A DNA stretch of 64,000 nt from Ignavibacteriota bacterium (GTDB taxonomy: Bacteria > Bacteroidota > Ignavibacteria > Tepidaquicellales > Tepidaquicellaceae), in assembly GCA_026390735.1 (NCBI GenBank), contig JAPLFJ010000013.1, positions 1-64,000 of the forward strand, in the 5' to 3' direction. This document shows, piece after piece, positions 28,709 to 37,037 of the stretch; the stretch's first letter is position 1; each line of letters opens with the position of its first letter. Made by a program: the position numbers and the translations under genes. The notes under the pieces are model-generated. The model saw only the letters and a program-made list of their open reading frames with translations. It searched no databases and was not told the DNA's origin.

Positions 28709-29089
28709 TTAAAATGATTGTTTAAAATTTAGAAAGCGTTCAATGTTCTTTGGATTTTTGAACGGTGGAATTGTTATGTTTGTTTTCCCGTATATCTGTT
28801 CTATGTTGTTTATGAAGTTCGTTAACTCGTTTATGTAACGAAGTTTATTCTCTCTGTTATCAATTTTATTTATTAAATCCTGTATATGTTTGATGTATGT
28901 ATAATTGCTTACGGCATTGTTATCATAGTATTCTGAATCGATGAGGTCCTTTAAAACCGAACACTTTTCATATTCCTCGTTTTTGATGAACCCCTCTAAA
29001 GCAATTTCCAGGTCCTGTCTGCATAACTTACTGTACTTTGTTAAAGTATACAGGAATTCAGCTATAGCAATATTATCTGCCTTTATCAT
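28709..29089 (-). CDS. Cassette protein B, small helical protein
   Basis: A 126-residue, almost entirely helical and charged protein. One stretch (EIALEGFIKNEEYEKCSVLKDLI) resembles a UVR-type helical hairpin, though this may be chance. No signal peptide. Its start overlaps the stop of cassette gene A by 4 bp (ATGA), and cassette gene C follows after 2 bp, so the three are translationally coupled. Confidence 0.55.
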   Translation of the reverse strand: MIKADNIAIAEFLYTLTKYSKLCRQDLEIALEGFIKNEEYEKCSVLKDLIDSEYYDNNAVSNYTYIKHIQDLINKIDNRENKLRYINELTNFINNIEQIYGKTNITIPPFKNPKNIERFLNFKQSF

Positions 29090-29706
29090 AACTTATTGTA
29101 AGATATAATTACTGTGTTATTTCTCAGCTCTGCTTTCATTGTTGAGGCATTAAATGTATCTGATAATTCAGGTATGTATAGCTCATCGTAAAATAACTGG
29201 TTTATACTCCTTACCGGTATACCGTTCGCTGGTGTTAATACTACCTCAAATTCAAAAATGTCATATGTCGTTGTTATAAAAAGATGACCTGGTTTATTTT
29301 CATAATTCACTTTGATGTAATAACTGTCATCTGATTTAACACTTTTGGAAAAGGTATCGTTTGAAAATTCCAGACCTTTGAAATGCAGAAATATGCCATA
29401 ATCACCTTGTTCATTGTAATTATTCATTCTTTCGTTGTGGCATTCTATTGTTGATTTGAATTCCTTCGGCTTTGAAGTCTTTACTGCATTTCCTTTGTTT
29501 GTGTTGTACTCAGGAACCTGCCAGTTGTTTTCTTCTCGCTTGTTTTGCGACATGTATCTGCCCAAAGAAATATTTGCCAGACCTGACAGCTTTGCATTTG
29601 GATTCCTTACAATGCTGCCAATTGCCCTCATAGGTGGAATACTTCTTAACCCTTTTGTTACCCTCATAAGATATACAATTATAATTATTAAAAAATATTT
29701 GTACAT
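29086..29706 (-). CDS. Cassette protein A, membrane-anchored unknown
   Basis: Up to 232 residues from an ATG at 29784, or about 206 from the ATG at 29706, which I prefer because it starts just before the single hydrophobic segment (YFLIIIIVYL). A basic region (RAIGSIVRNPNAK) and a beta-rich C-terminal domain follow. I do not recognise it. First gene of the three-gene cassette that lies between two remnants of a sugar dehydrogenase-like gene. Confidence 0.5.
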   Translation of the reverse strand: MYKYFLIIIIVYLMRVTKGLRSIPPMRAIGSIVRNPNAKLSGLANISLGRYMSQNKREENNWQVPEYNTNKGNAVKTSKPKEFKSTIECHNERMNNYNEQGDYGIFLHFKGLEFSNDTFSKSVKSDDSYYIKVNYENKPGHLFITTTYDIFEFEVVLTPANGIPVRSINQLFYDELYIPELSDTFNASTMKAELRNNTVIISYNKL

Positions 29707-29894
29707 AAAGCTATCACTCTTTACCCCTCTTATTAATACATTGTTGTATTTATGTTTGTGTATAAATACATTTCTTATTAACAAAGTTTTGTAACTTCCA
29801 TATAATGAACTCCACTTACAATCTTTTATATACTAAAGACGGAACAGTCCAACTATAGACAAATACAAGATGTAAGCGACAACTAATATTACCC

Positions 29895-30086
29895 TTAATT
29901 ATCATGCAGTATAATCTGAATTACAAATATTCTGTTTGTCCCATCACCGCTGTGAGTTAAATTCAGCGCACTCGTGAAAGTAAGGTCCGGAAATGCATCC
30001 GTAAGTGTGATGTTCGGGTTTTGCGCATAAGCAAAACTAATCAGTAATAATAATATTACAGTAAAAATTGTTCTTTTCGTTTTCAT
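29895..30086 (-). pseudogene. 5' remnant of a PQQ-dependent sugar dehydrogenase gene
   Basis: It encodes a signal peptide (MKTKRTIFTVILLLLISFAYAQ) and then TDAFPDLTFTSALNLTHSGDGTNRIFVIQ (each quoted in part from the reading), the N-terminus of glucose/sorbosone dehydrogenase-type enzymes, whose usual form is AFPNLxFxxPVDLQxAGDGTNRLFVVEQ. The frame ends nine codons later. An intact gene would exceed 1.2 kb, so this is a truncated end left after insertion or deletion. Confidence 0.75.
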
Positions 30087-30186
30087 AGTTATCGTTTTGT
30101 TTAATAACATAAGTTTCCCTCACAAAATTCATTGAATATAACATCCTTGTCTAAAAACGTACTTCACTTTCTTATCTGCTTTCTCA

Positions 30187-30256
30187 TCTCTTTGCCTGAG
30201 AAAATCCTTTCTCCGTGTTCTCTGTGACTTCTACGTGTTCTCTGTGAACCTAATCC
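30187..30256 (+). repeat. CTCTGTG-type intergenic repeat, solo copy
   Basis: Reads CTCTTTGCCTGAGAAAATCC, then TCCGTGTTCTCTGTGACTTC, then TACGTGTTCTCTGTGAACCT. It is the first of a family seen at 32647, 33080-33294, 34855, 36827-37031 and 38838. It lies in the gene-free region upstream of nuoC. Confidence 0.85.
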
Positions 30257-30347
30257 TGCAAATAATACCCTTTTATTGAATTTTCCTTCCCCGCTTTTTG
30301 TTATTTTTATTAGTGCCGCTATTTTTTATTTTCAACAAATTTATTAT

Positions 30348-30824
30348 ATGGACAGACTTACTTTATTTCAGGAGAAACTGAAAGATTTCTCTGTTGAGTT
30401 TTATGACGTTAACGGAACGCCCGGTATTATCACAACACCCGAAAAGGTTCTGGATGTTTGTAATTTGCTGAAGAATGATGCGGACCTTTCTTTTGAAATG
30501 TGCCGTGATGCAGTCGGCGTCGACAGGTTTCAGAAGAAAAACAGGTTTGAAGTTATTTACAGTCTCTATTCGCTAAAGTTTAAAGACAGGTTATTCGTTA
30601 AGGTACTGCTCGATACGAAGAACCCCGAAACACCAACATTAACAGTCATCTGGACTGGTACGAACTGGTTTGAAAGGGAAGCGTACGATATGTTCGGAAT
30701 TAAGTTTAAAGACCATCCTGATTTAAGAAGAATTTATATGCCCGAAGAGTTTGAATACCATCCGCTGAGAAAAGATTTTCCGCTTATGGGAATTCCGGGT
30801 TCATTATATTTACCAAAGAAATAA
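30348..30824 (+). CDS. nuoC: NADH-quinone oxidoreductase subunit C
   Basis: A 158-residue subunit of the peripheral arm of complex I. The 30-kDa family signature is present at the C-terminus (DMFGIKFKDHPDLRRIYMPE, then HPLRKDFPLMG). ATG at 30348 is chosen because the upstream in-frame extension reads hydrophobic and is not family-like. It is followed after 15 bp by nuoD. nuoA and nuoB are not upstream, so this is a partial cluster. Confidence 0.95.
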   Translation: MDRLTLFQEKLKDFSVEFYDVNGTPGIITTPEKVLDVCNLLKNDADLSFEMCRDAVGVDRFQKKNRFEVIYSLYSLKFKDRLFVKVLLDTKNPETPTLTVIWTGTNWFEREAYDMFGIKFKDHPDLRRIYMPEEFEYHPLRKDFPLMGIPGSLYLPKK

Positions 30825-30839
30825 TATTATTTATTATAT

Positions 30840-32117
30840 ATGTCGCAATCAGTTTTCGAAAAAATGAAAGAGAAAGATTCTGATATCCCGAAGTCGAAAA
30901 TTCTTGACGCTCTGGAAAATCAGGATTTAAGCATCGAGTTTGATGATGTTCTTGAGAATGAAATGGTTCTGAATATGGGTCCTCAGCACCCTGCTACTCA
31001 CGGTGTGTTAAGGCTTCTTATTACTCTCGATGGTGAAACCATAAGACGCATAGTTCCTGACCTTGGCTATCTTCACAGAGGATATGAAAAACTTGCAGAG
31101 AATATGTCCTATCACGAGTTTATTCCGCATACTGACAGACTCGATTATCTTCAGCCGATTGCAAATAATGTTGCATACGCTCTTGCAGTCGAGAAACTTA
31201 TAAAACTTGAAGTTCCTGAAAGAGCCACATACATAAGAACTATCTGTTCCGAACTCGGAAGAATTCAGTCGCACCTAATTGCTTACGGAACAACAACGAT
31301 GGACAGCGGTGGTCTCACACCATTCCTCTGGTGTATGCGTGAACGCGAAAAGATTCTTGATATATACGATATGTTTGTCGGTGTACGTTTTACAACATCG
31401 TACTCGCGTATCGGCGGAGTAGCTAATGATATTTCCGATGAAGCATTAGCAGCTATCAGAAAATTTATAGATGAGTTTCCGGGGTACCTGAAAGAAATGC
31501 GTGATATTATAGAACGGAATAAAATATTTATTAACCGTCTCGAAGGTATCGGATATATGTCAAAAGAAGATATTATTGACTATGGTATAAACGGGCCGAT
31601 ACTTCGTGCTGCAGGTGTTGCCAGTGATTTAAGAAGAGATGAGCCTTATTTAGTCTATGATAAAATGGACTTTGATGTTGTAACTGCTACAGACAGTGAC
31701 TGTCTCGCACGTTTCTGGGTACGTTTTCAGGAAATGTATGAGTCGGTAAAAATTATACGTCAGTGTCTTGATAACCTTCCCGGCGGACTTGTAAACGCAT
31801 TGTCTCCGAAAAAAGCTCTTCCGAGAAAAGATAAGATATACACTAAGATGGAAGAACTCATTCACGATTTTATGTTAGTAAACTTTGGACAGAATCCTCC
31901 TGTTGGTGAATCGTATTCGGCAATCGAATCTTCCAAAGGTGAACTTGGTTTTTATATAATCAGCGATGGCAGCGGGCATCCTTTCAGGATGAAAATCCGT
32001 TCTCCGTCATTTACTAACCTTCAGGGAATACCTGTAATGCTGAAAGATGCATTCATTTCGGATTCAGTTGTTATCATTGGCGGACTTGACCCTGTTATGG
32101 GTGAAGCAGATAAGTAA
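30840..32117 (+). CDS. nuoD: NADH-quinone oxidoreductase subunit D
   Basis: A 425-residue 49-kDa-type subunit that helps form the quinone-binding site of complex I. Family motifs are MGPQHPATHGVLR near residue 42, DLGYLHRGYEKL near 80, and ESSKGELGFYI with SDGSGHPFRMKIRSPSF-type residues near the end. An acidic N-terminal extension of about 35 residues precedes the core. It lies between nuoC and nuoE. Confidence 0.97.
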   Translation: MSQSVFEKMKEKDSDIPKSKILDALENQDLSIEFDDVLENEMVLNMGPQHPATHGVLRLLITLDGETIRRIVPDLGYLHRGYEKLAENMSYHEFIPHTDRLDYLQPIANNVAYALAVEKLIKLEVPERATYIRTICSELGRIQSHLIAYGTTTMDSGGLTPFLWCMREREKILDIYDMFVGVRFTTSYSRIGGVANDISDEALAAIRKFIDEFPGYLKEMRDIIERNKIFINRLEGIGYMSKEDIIDYGINGPILRAAGVASDLRRDEPYLVYDKMDFDVVTATDSDCLARFWVRFQEMYESVKIIRQCLDNLPGGLVNALSPKKALPRKDKIYTKMEELIHDFMLVNFGQNPPVGESYSAIESSKGELGFYIISDGSGHPFRMKIRSPSFTNLQGIPVMLKDAFISDSVVIIGGLDPVMGEADK

Positions 32118-32136
32118 ATTAAAATTTTATAATAAG

Positions 32137-32619
32137 ATGTCATTATTTAACGAAGAAGAATTAAAGAAAGTAGAAGAGATTAAGTCGCATTATCCTCAGT
32201 CGCAGGCAGCACTGCTTCCTGTGTTATGGATGGTGCAGGAAAAAGAAGGATGGATATCCGAAGACTCAATGAAGTACGTTGGCGATTTGCTGAAAGTATC
32301 GTACGAACACATTCTCGGTGTCGTAACGTTCTACACAATGTTCAACAAGCAGCCTAGAGGTAAGTTTCATCTTCAGATATGCACCAACGTTTCCTGCATG
32401 CTCCGCGGAGGTTATGATTTGTATAAGTACGCATCGGAAAAACTTGGCATCAATAACAACGAAACAACAAAAGACGGACTCTTCACGATTGAAGAAGTGG
32501 AGTGTCTCGGTTCCTGCGGAACTGCACCGATGATTCAGGTAAACAACAAAGAGTATTATGAAAACCTCACTGTGGAAAGTTTCGGCAAACTGATCGAGGA
32601 TTTTAAAAACTCTCATTAA
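32137..32619 (+). CDS. nuoE: NADH-quinone oxidoreductase subunit E
   Basis: A 160-residue thioredoxin-like [2Fe-2S] subunit of the NADH-oxidising module. The four cysteine ligands are visible as CTNVSC and CLGSCG with family spacing. ATG at 32137 is chosen over an upstream in-frame ATG that lies inside nuoD. Normally nuoF follows directly, but here a GxxExxY gene and repeats intervene. Confidence 0.96.
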   Translation: MSLFNEEELKKVEEIKSHYPQSQAALLPVLWMVQEKEGWISEDSMKYVGDLLKVSYEHILGVVTFYTMFNKQPRGKFHLQICTNVSCMLRGGYDLYKYASEKLGINNNETTKDGLFTIEEVECLGSCGTAPMIQVNNKEYYENLTVESFGKLIEDFKNSH

Positions 32620-32646
32620 ATATAAGAGATATAGTTCTTTAATAGC

Positions 32647-32687
32647 ATCACAGAGTTCACGGAGAAGTCACAGAGCTCACAGAGTTT
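32647..32687 (-). repeat. CTCTGTG-type repeat, inverted copy left of the GxxExxY gene
   Basis: Reads ATCACAGAGTTCACGGAGAA then GTCACAGAGCTCACAGAGTT on the plus strand, that is, the reverse orientation of all other copies in the window. It lies 16 bp before the GxxExxY start and forms, with the copies at 33126-33294, an inverted flank. Confidence 0.85.
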
Positions 32688-32702
32688 AAAATATCTTGTA
32701 AT

Positions 32703-33074
32703 ATGGATAATAATTTATTAACCGAAAGTATTATAGGTTGTGCAATCGATGTTCATAAACAACTTGGCCCAGGTTTATTAGAGTCTGTTTATGAAAATTG
32801 TTTAATGTATGAACTTAAGCAAAAGGGCTTTTCTGTTGAAAATCAGGTAGCAGTTCCTTTGGTATACAAGGAAATTCATCTGGACTGTGGTTACAGATTA
32901 GATTTATTGGTAAATAATACAGTAATTATTGAAATTAAATCTATAGATAGTTTATTGCCTGTGCATACTTCTCAGGTTTTAACATATATGAGGTTTGCCG
33001 AAAAGAAAATAGGGCTCTTAATGAATTTCAATGTTAAGAGATTTATGGATGGTTTTCACAGATATGTCTTATAA
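32703..33074 (+). CDS. GxxExxY protein, PD-(D/E)xK nuclease fold
   Basis: A 123-residue protein of the TIGR04256/PDDEXK_3 family. The name motif appears as GPGLLESVYENCL near residue 23. A nuclease-like core follows: Asp in CGYRLDLLV, then IIEIKSID (E-x-K), then QVLTYMRF and KIGLLMNF. The family is common, often multicopy, and of unknown role. Here it splits nuoE from nuoF and is bracketed by oppositely oriented CTCTGTG repeats, so it behaves like cargo of a mobile unit. Confidence 0.9.
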   Translation: MDNNLLTESIIGCAIDVHKQLGPGLLESVYENCLMYELKQKGFSVENQVAVPLVYKEIHLDCGYRLDLLVNNTVIIEIKSIDSLLPVHTSQVLTYMRFAEKKIGLLMNFNVKRFMDGFHRYVL

Positions 33075-33079
33075 AGCAT

Positions 33080-33294
33080 TTCTCTGTGAATTATAAAGAT
33101 GATTTTAAAATAATAAATAATATAAAGTTTTTCTCTGTGTTCTCCGTGACTACTCAGTGGTCTCTGTGAACCGGAATAATTGATGAAGTTTTTCTCTGTG
33201 AACTCTGTTAAATATAAAATGAATATAAATAATATATATAATAAAGTTTTTCTCTGTGTTCTCTGTGACTACTCTGTGGTCTCTGTGAACCTAA
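33080..33294 (+). repeat. CTCTGTG-type repeats, cluster right of the GxxExxY gene
   Basis: Two full copies (33126-33174 and 33246-33294) and two partial ones (about 33080-33090 and 33187-33209), each introduced by AAAGTTTTTCTCTGTG-type sequence and ending TGGTCTCTGTGAACC. All are in plus orientation, opposite to the copy at 32647. They occupy the whole gap before nuoF. Confidence 0.88.
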
Positions 33295-33310
33295 CAAAGT
33301 TGATAAAAGT

Positions 33311-34597
33311 ATGACTAAAATAATTTTAAAGGATATACCCGATTTACACAAGATTGATGTTTACGAAGCAAACGGCGGATATCAGTCAATTCGTAAAGCC
33401 ATAAAGGAAATGAGCCCCGACGATGTAACAAACGTCGTGAAGAGTTCTAACCTTCGCGGACGCGGCGGTGCCTGCTTTCCGACTGGTCTGAAATGGACAT
33501 TTATGCCCAAGCAAACAGAGAAGCCAAAATATCTCTGCTGCAACGGTGACGAATCCGAACCGGGAAGTTTCAAGGACAGGGAAATCTTCGAAAAGAATCC
33601 GCATCAGTTTATTGAGGGTACTCTGCTTGCATGTTATGCAATGGGTATTAAAGCGGCTTACGTTTACATTCGCGGTGAATATTTCAAATGGATAAATCTT
33701 CTGCAGGATGCTCTGGACGATGCTTATAAAAAAGGTTATGTAGGTAAGAATATTCTTGGTTCTGATTTCTCTACTGATATTTATATTCACAGAGGTGCAG
33801 GTGCATACATCTGCGGTGAAGAATCAGCTCTTATGAATTCCGTTGAAGGCAAACGCGGGTATCCGAGGGTTAAACCTCCTTTCCCTGCTGCAAATGGATT
33901 ATGGGGCTGCCCTACGACTATCAACAATATAGAAACATTAGCCACGGTACCTGAGATTATAAAGAACGGTGCAGAATGGTTCACACAAATCGGTGCACCA
34001 AAACATCCGGGTACATTACTTTTTGGTGTGAGCGGACACGTGAATAAACCAGGGGTGTATGAACTTCCTACGGGTACACCTTTGATGACAATCATCAACG
34101 ATGTATGCGGCGGTGTTCTAGGCGGTAAGAAAATTAAAATGGTTATACCCGGCGGTTCATCAATGCCACCTTTAACTCCTGAGGAATGCCTGACTGCAAA
34201 AATGGATAATGAAAGTCTTAAGGAATTCGGTTCATCAATCGGTACGGCAGGTGTTATGGTTATGAATGAAGATACTGATTTACTAAAAGTATTAATTCGT
34301 ATAGCAAAATTCTATTACCACGAATCCTGCGGACAGTGTACTCCTTGCCGCGAAGGTACAGGATGGCTTTTAAGAATACTTAAAAGAATCGATGCAGGAC
34401 ACGGAAGAATCAGTGATTTGGATTTATTAACTTCAGTTGCCCTTAATATTGAAGGCAACACAATTTGTGCTCTCGGCGACGCAGCAGCATGGCCTGTTAA
34501 ATGGACTATTAAGAAATTCCGTGCCGACTTCGAGGCATGCGTTTCAAAAGATGATGTTGATGTCCCTGTTTTGAACAAGGTTCACTCAATGAGATAA
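33311..34597 (+). CDS. nuoF: NADH-quinone oxidoreductase subunit F
   Basis: A 428-residue flavoprotein that binds NADH and FMN in complex I. The glycine-rich FMN/NADH region is GRGGACFPTGLKW (51-63), with a second at GAGAYICGEESALMNS. The N3 [4Fe-4S] ligands are in SCGQCTPCREG and a distal Cys in TICALGDAAAWP. Complete and of normal length. No nuoG follows, so the remaining subunits must be elsewhere. Confidence 0.97.
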   Translation: MTKIILKDIPDLHKIDVYEANGGYQSIRKAIKEMSPDDVTNVVKSSNLRGRGGACFPTGLKWTFMPKQTEKPKYLCCNGDESEPGSFKDREIFEKNPHQFIEGTLLACYAMGIKAAYVYIRGEYFKWINLLQDALDDAYKKGYVGKNILGSDFSTDIYIHRGAGAYICGEESALMNSVEGKRGYPRVKPPFPAANGLWGCPTTINNIETLATVPEIIKNGAEWFTQIGAPKHPGTLLFGVSGHVNKPGVYELPTGTPLMTIINDVCGGVLGGKKIKMVIPGGSSMPPLTPEECLTAKMDNESLKEFGSSIGTAGVMVMNEDTDLLKVLIRIAKFYYHESCGQCTPCREGTGWLLRILKRIDAGHGRISDLDLLTSVALNIEGNTICALGDAAAWPVKWTIKKFRADFEACVSKDDVDVPVLNKVHSMR

Positions 34598-34628
34598 ATT
34601 AATTTAATATTTGTTCAATAAGTTTAAA

Positions 34629-34826
34629 ATGAAAAATTGTAACGGACAAACTATTCATCCGGATTTTGACGGTCATCTTGAAAAACCAGTCTCAAAAATG
34701 ACCGTAGATGAAAAACTTGATTATTTATGGATGGCTATGGAATTTCATTATTCGATTCGAAATGCAGTTAATCTTGGAAAATTAAAAGACGTAGATTCTG
34801 AACTATACAAAAAAGCCCTTGAGTAA
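34629..34826 (+). CDS. Small hypothetical protein after nuoF
   Basis: A 65-residue soluble protein from the ATG at 34629 (a TTG at 34611 is possible). It is acidic with a helical C-terminal half (MTVDEKLDYLWMAMEFHYSI). No family recognised. Its stop codon lies in the loop of a strong terminator hairpin, a compact ending that supports it as the last gene of the nuoCDEF transcript. Confidence 0.55.
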   Translation: MKNCNGQTIHPDFDGHLEKPVSKMTVDEKLDYLWMAMEFHYSIRNAVNLGKLKDVDSELYKKALE

Positions 34827-34834
34827 GGGCTTTT
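34811..34834 (+). terminator. Rho-independent terminator of the nuo transcript
   Basis: AAAAGCCCTT-gagt-AAGGGCTTTT is a perfect 10-bp stem with a 4-nt loop ending in TTTT. It overlaps the last codons of the gene at 34629. Confidence 0.88.
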
Positions 34835-34854
34835 CTATATCTGTTAATTCTTAT

Positions 34855-34941
34855 CTCTTTGCCTAAAAAAACCTCTGTGTACTCTGTGACTTCTCTGTGT
34901 TCTCTGTGAACCTATCCTAAAAATCATTGTGAACCTATCCC
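34855..34941 (+). repeat. CTCTGTG-type intergenic repeat
   Basis: Starts with CTTTGCCTAAAAAAACCT, then CTGTGTACTCTGTGACTTCT and CTGTGTTCTCTGTGAACCTA, followed by a partial extra TTGTGAACCTATCC. It fills the gap between the nuo terminator and the end of the peptidase gene. Confidence 0.85.
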
Positions 34942-34947
34942 AAAAAA

Positions 34948-36789
34948 TCACTTCGTTCCCAGCAATACTTTCACTTTTATTTCTTCCGTTCCTCTTTTTA
35001 CAACTACTTCCACTTCCTGTCCCGGTTTATAATTACCAAGTGCCGCCGTGTAGTCATAAAGATTATTAATAATTGCATCTCCGAATTTTATCATTATATC
35101 TGCTGCAAGTATTCCTGCTTTCTCTGCCGGACTTCCTGCCTGAACGCCTGATATCTTGTAACCTGCATCAGTGTAACTGAAATCAGGTACTGTGCCTACA
35201 TATACTCTTACTGATTTTCTCTCACCTTTATTGTCATCCTGCTTTGCTGCTACCTTTGTAAATTCAGGTTTAGTTGCTCTCGTACCTAAGTCCATAGTCA
35301 TTTCATATACCAGTTTTAAAACTTTCACTTCACCTTCAGTATTTATCTTGTCGTATGTATCAGCAGGTTTGTGATAGTCTGAATGCAAATCTGTGAAGAA
35401 CATCAGCACAGGTAAATCTTTTCCATAGAATGATGAATGGTCTGAAGGTCCGAATCCGTCAGGACTGTATGACGCTTTGAAGTTATATGTCTTGTTCAAT
35501 GCTTCAAACTCAGGTACCCAGTATGGCGATGTACCTGTCCCGTTTAAGATTAACTTATCGTCTTTAAGTCTTCCTACCATATCCATATTAATCATCGCAA
35601 CTATGTTGTACTTTTTGAACTCTTCTGATTTTACGAAGTATGATGAACCAATCAATCCTTCTTCTTCACCCGTGAAGCAGAGGAATAAGAAACTTCTTTT
35701 AAGTTTGCCTTTTTCTGAAGCAAGTTTCTGTGCAACTTCCATAACGCCTGCTGTACCTGAAGCATTATCATCAGCTCCGTAATGAATAAGTTTATCTTTG
35801 CCTCTGTACATTGAGTTTGGTCCGCCGTAACCTAAATGGTCAAAGTGTCCGCCTACAACTATCACTTCATTCTTCAGCACAGGGTCGTTTCCTTCCAGAT
35901 ACCCAATCACGTTACCAGTCTTGGCAATATCTTTTTCAAGGTCAACATCAAACTCGACAGTCAGACCTTTTAATTCAAAACAATTTGGTTTAATACTGCT
36001 GTTGATATCGTTCTGAATCTTGTTTAAATCGTATCCGCCTTCTTTCAGGAAAGTCTCTATCACACCGCGTTTAATGTTGATTACGGGCAGTCCTGCGTTT
36101 TGAGTAACATAATCAAAGCCAACATCCATCAAAATATCCTGATTGCTCGATGTTGAATTTATCGGCGGGGTTATAATAATCACACCTGCAGGTTTCAAAT
36201 CTTTAAACGATGCAATCTTTGTTCTTAATTCTTCGAACTTTGCAAACTTATCATCTGAGAGATTCGTAGTAGTAGGGGAGTAACGCATTATCACAATAAC
36301 TTTTCCCTCTACGTTTACCATATTACCGTTTGCATCTTTGAAGTCGCTGTAATCCAGCATCGGTGCATTAATTCCGTATCCTGCAAACACAACCCCGCCC
36401 TTTGCTTTACCCGTTGCAGAAATCCCAAGCGGAGTAAAGTCAGTTGCCATAATGTCTATGGTTCCCTTATCGTTATAGAATCTTGTTACGTTTGCTTTAC
36501 CCTTCTTCACGCCGTTATTCATATCGAACCTTTGTATGTATGCACTGTCGCCTTTAGGAATTAGACCGTACTTCGCAAATTCACTGCTGATGTAATGTCT
36601 TGCAAGCACGTCACCCTGCGTTCCCGGAAATCTACCTTCAAGTTTATCCGATGCAAGATACTTTATGTGTTCACCTACTTCTTCTTTTGTAATTTCATTA
36701 CTGCGAACTTTATCAATGTTATTCTGCGATAATACTATGTTTGTACTAAATAGTACAACTAATATTATTACTAAATTCTTTATTCTCAT
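34948..36789 (-). CDS. Secreted M28-family zinc aminopeptidase with PDZ domain
   Basis: A 613-residue exported peptidase with a signal peptide (1-21). A PA-like insert covers roughly 130-260. The M28 core carries the zinc ligands in GGHFDHLG, GADDNASG, TGEEEGLIGS, NMDMVGRL and DLHSDYHKPAD. A C-terminal PDZ domain (GVQAGSPAEKAGILAADIM) follows. It likely digests peptides in the periplasm. It stands alone between repeat clusters. Confidence 0.93.
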   Translation of the reverse strand: MRIKNLVIILVVLFSTNIVLSQNNIDKVRSNEITKEEVGEHIKYLASDKLEGRFPGTQGDVLARHYISSEFAKYGLIPKGDSAYIQRFDMNNGVKKGKANVTRFYNDKGTIDIMATDFTPLGISATGKAKGGVVFAGYGINAPMLDYSDFKDANGNMVNVEGKVIVIMRYSPTTTNLSDDKFAKFEELRTKIASFKDLKPAGVIIITPPINSTSSNQDILMDVGFDYVTQNAGLPVINIKRGVIETFLKEGGYDLNKIQNDINSSIKPNCFELKGLTVEFDVDLEKDIAKTGNVIGYLEGNDPVLKNEVIVVGGHFDHLGYGGPNSMYRGKDKLIHYGADDNASGTAGVMEVAQKLASEKGKLKRSFLFLCFTGEEEGLIGSSYFVKSEEFKKYNIVAMINMDMVGRLKDDKLILNGTGTSPYWVPEFEALNKTYNFKASYSPDGFGPSDHSSFYGKDLPVLMFFTDLHSDYHKPADTYDKINTEGEVKVLKLVYEMTMDLGTRATKPEFTKVAAKQDDNKGERKSVRVYVGTVPDFSYTDAGYKISGVQAGSPAEKAGILAADIMIKFGDAIINNLYDYTAALGNYKPGQEVEVVVKRGTEEIKVKVLLGTK

Positions 36790-36826
36790 TGCTATACTAT
36801 TATAGTTTTATAATTTTAATCTCTTA

Positions 36827-37031
36827 TCTCTTTGCCTAAAAAATCTCCGTGTTCTCTGTGACTCCTCTGTGGTCTCTGTGCACCTACTCCCAAAATTCTC
36901 TTTGCCTAAAAAAATCTCCGTGTTCTCTGTGGCTTCTCTGTGGTCTCTGTGAACCTCCTACCAAAAATTCTCTTTGCCTAAAAAATCTCTGTGTTCTCTG
37001 TGAAACCTCTGTGGTCTCTGTGCACCTACCC
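36827..37031 (+). repeat. Three tandem CTCTGTG-type repeats
   Basis: Three head-to-tail copies of about 70 bp, starting at 36827, 36897 and 36969. Each reads CTCTTTGCCTAAAAAATCT, CYGTGTTCTCTGTG, then CCTCTGTGGTCTCTGTG and ends CACCTA or AACCTC. The spacing is so regular that tandem duplication of a unit, not separate insertions, is likely. Confidence 0.9.
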
Positions 37032-37037
37032 AGAAAT

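Noticed and set aside
29435-29794. 119-codon plus-strand frame opposite cassette gene A
   Set aside because: It is the antisense of the better supported minus-strand gene, which is coupled to its neighbours by a 4-bp overlap.
31008-34578. Several 70-130 codon antisense frames over nuoD, nuoE and nuoF
   Set aside because: All lie opposite strongly conserved complex I genes and have no family features.
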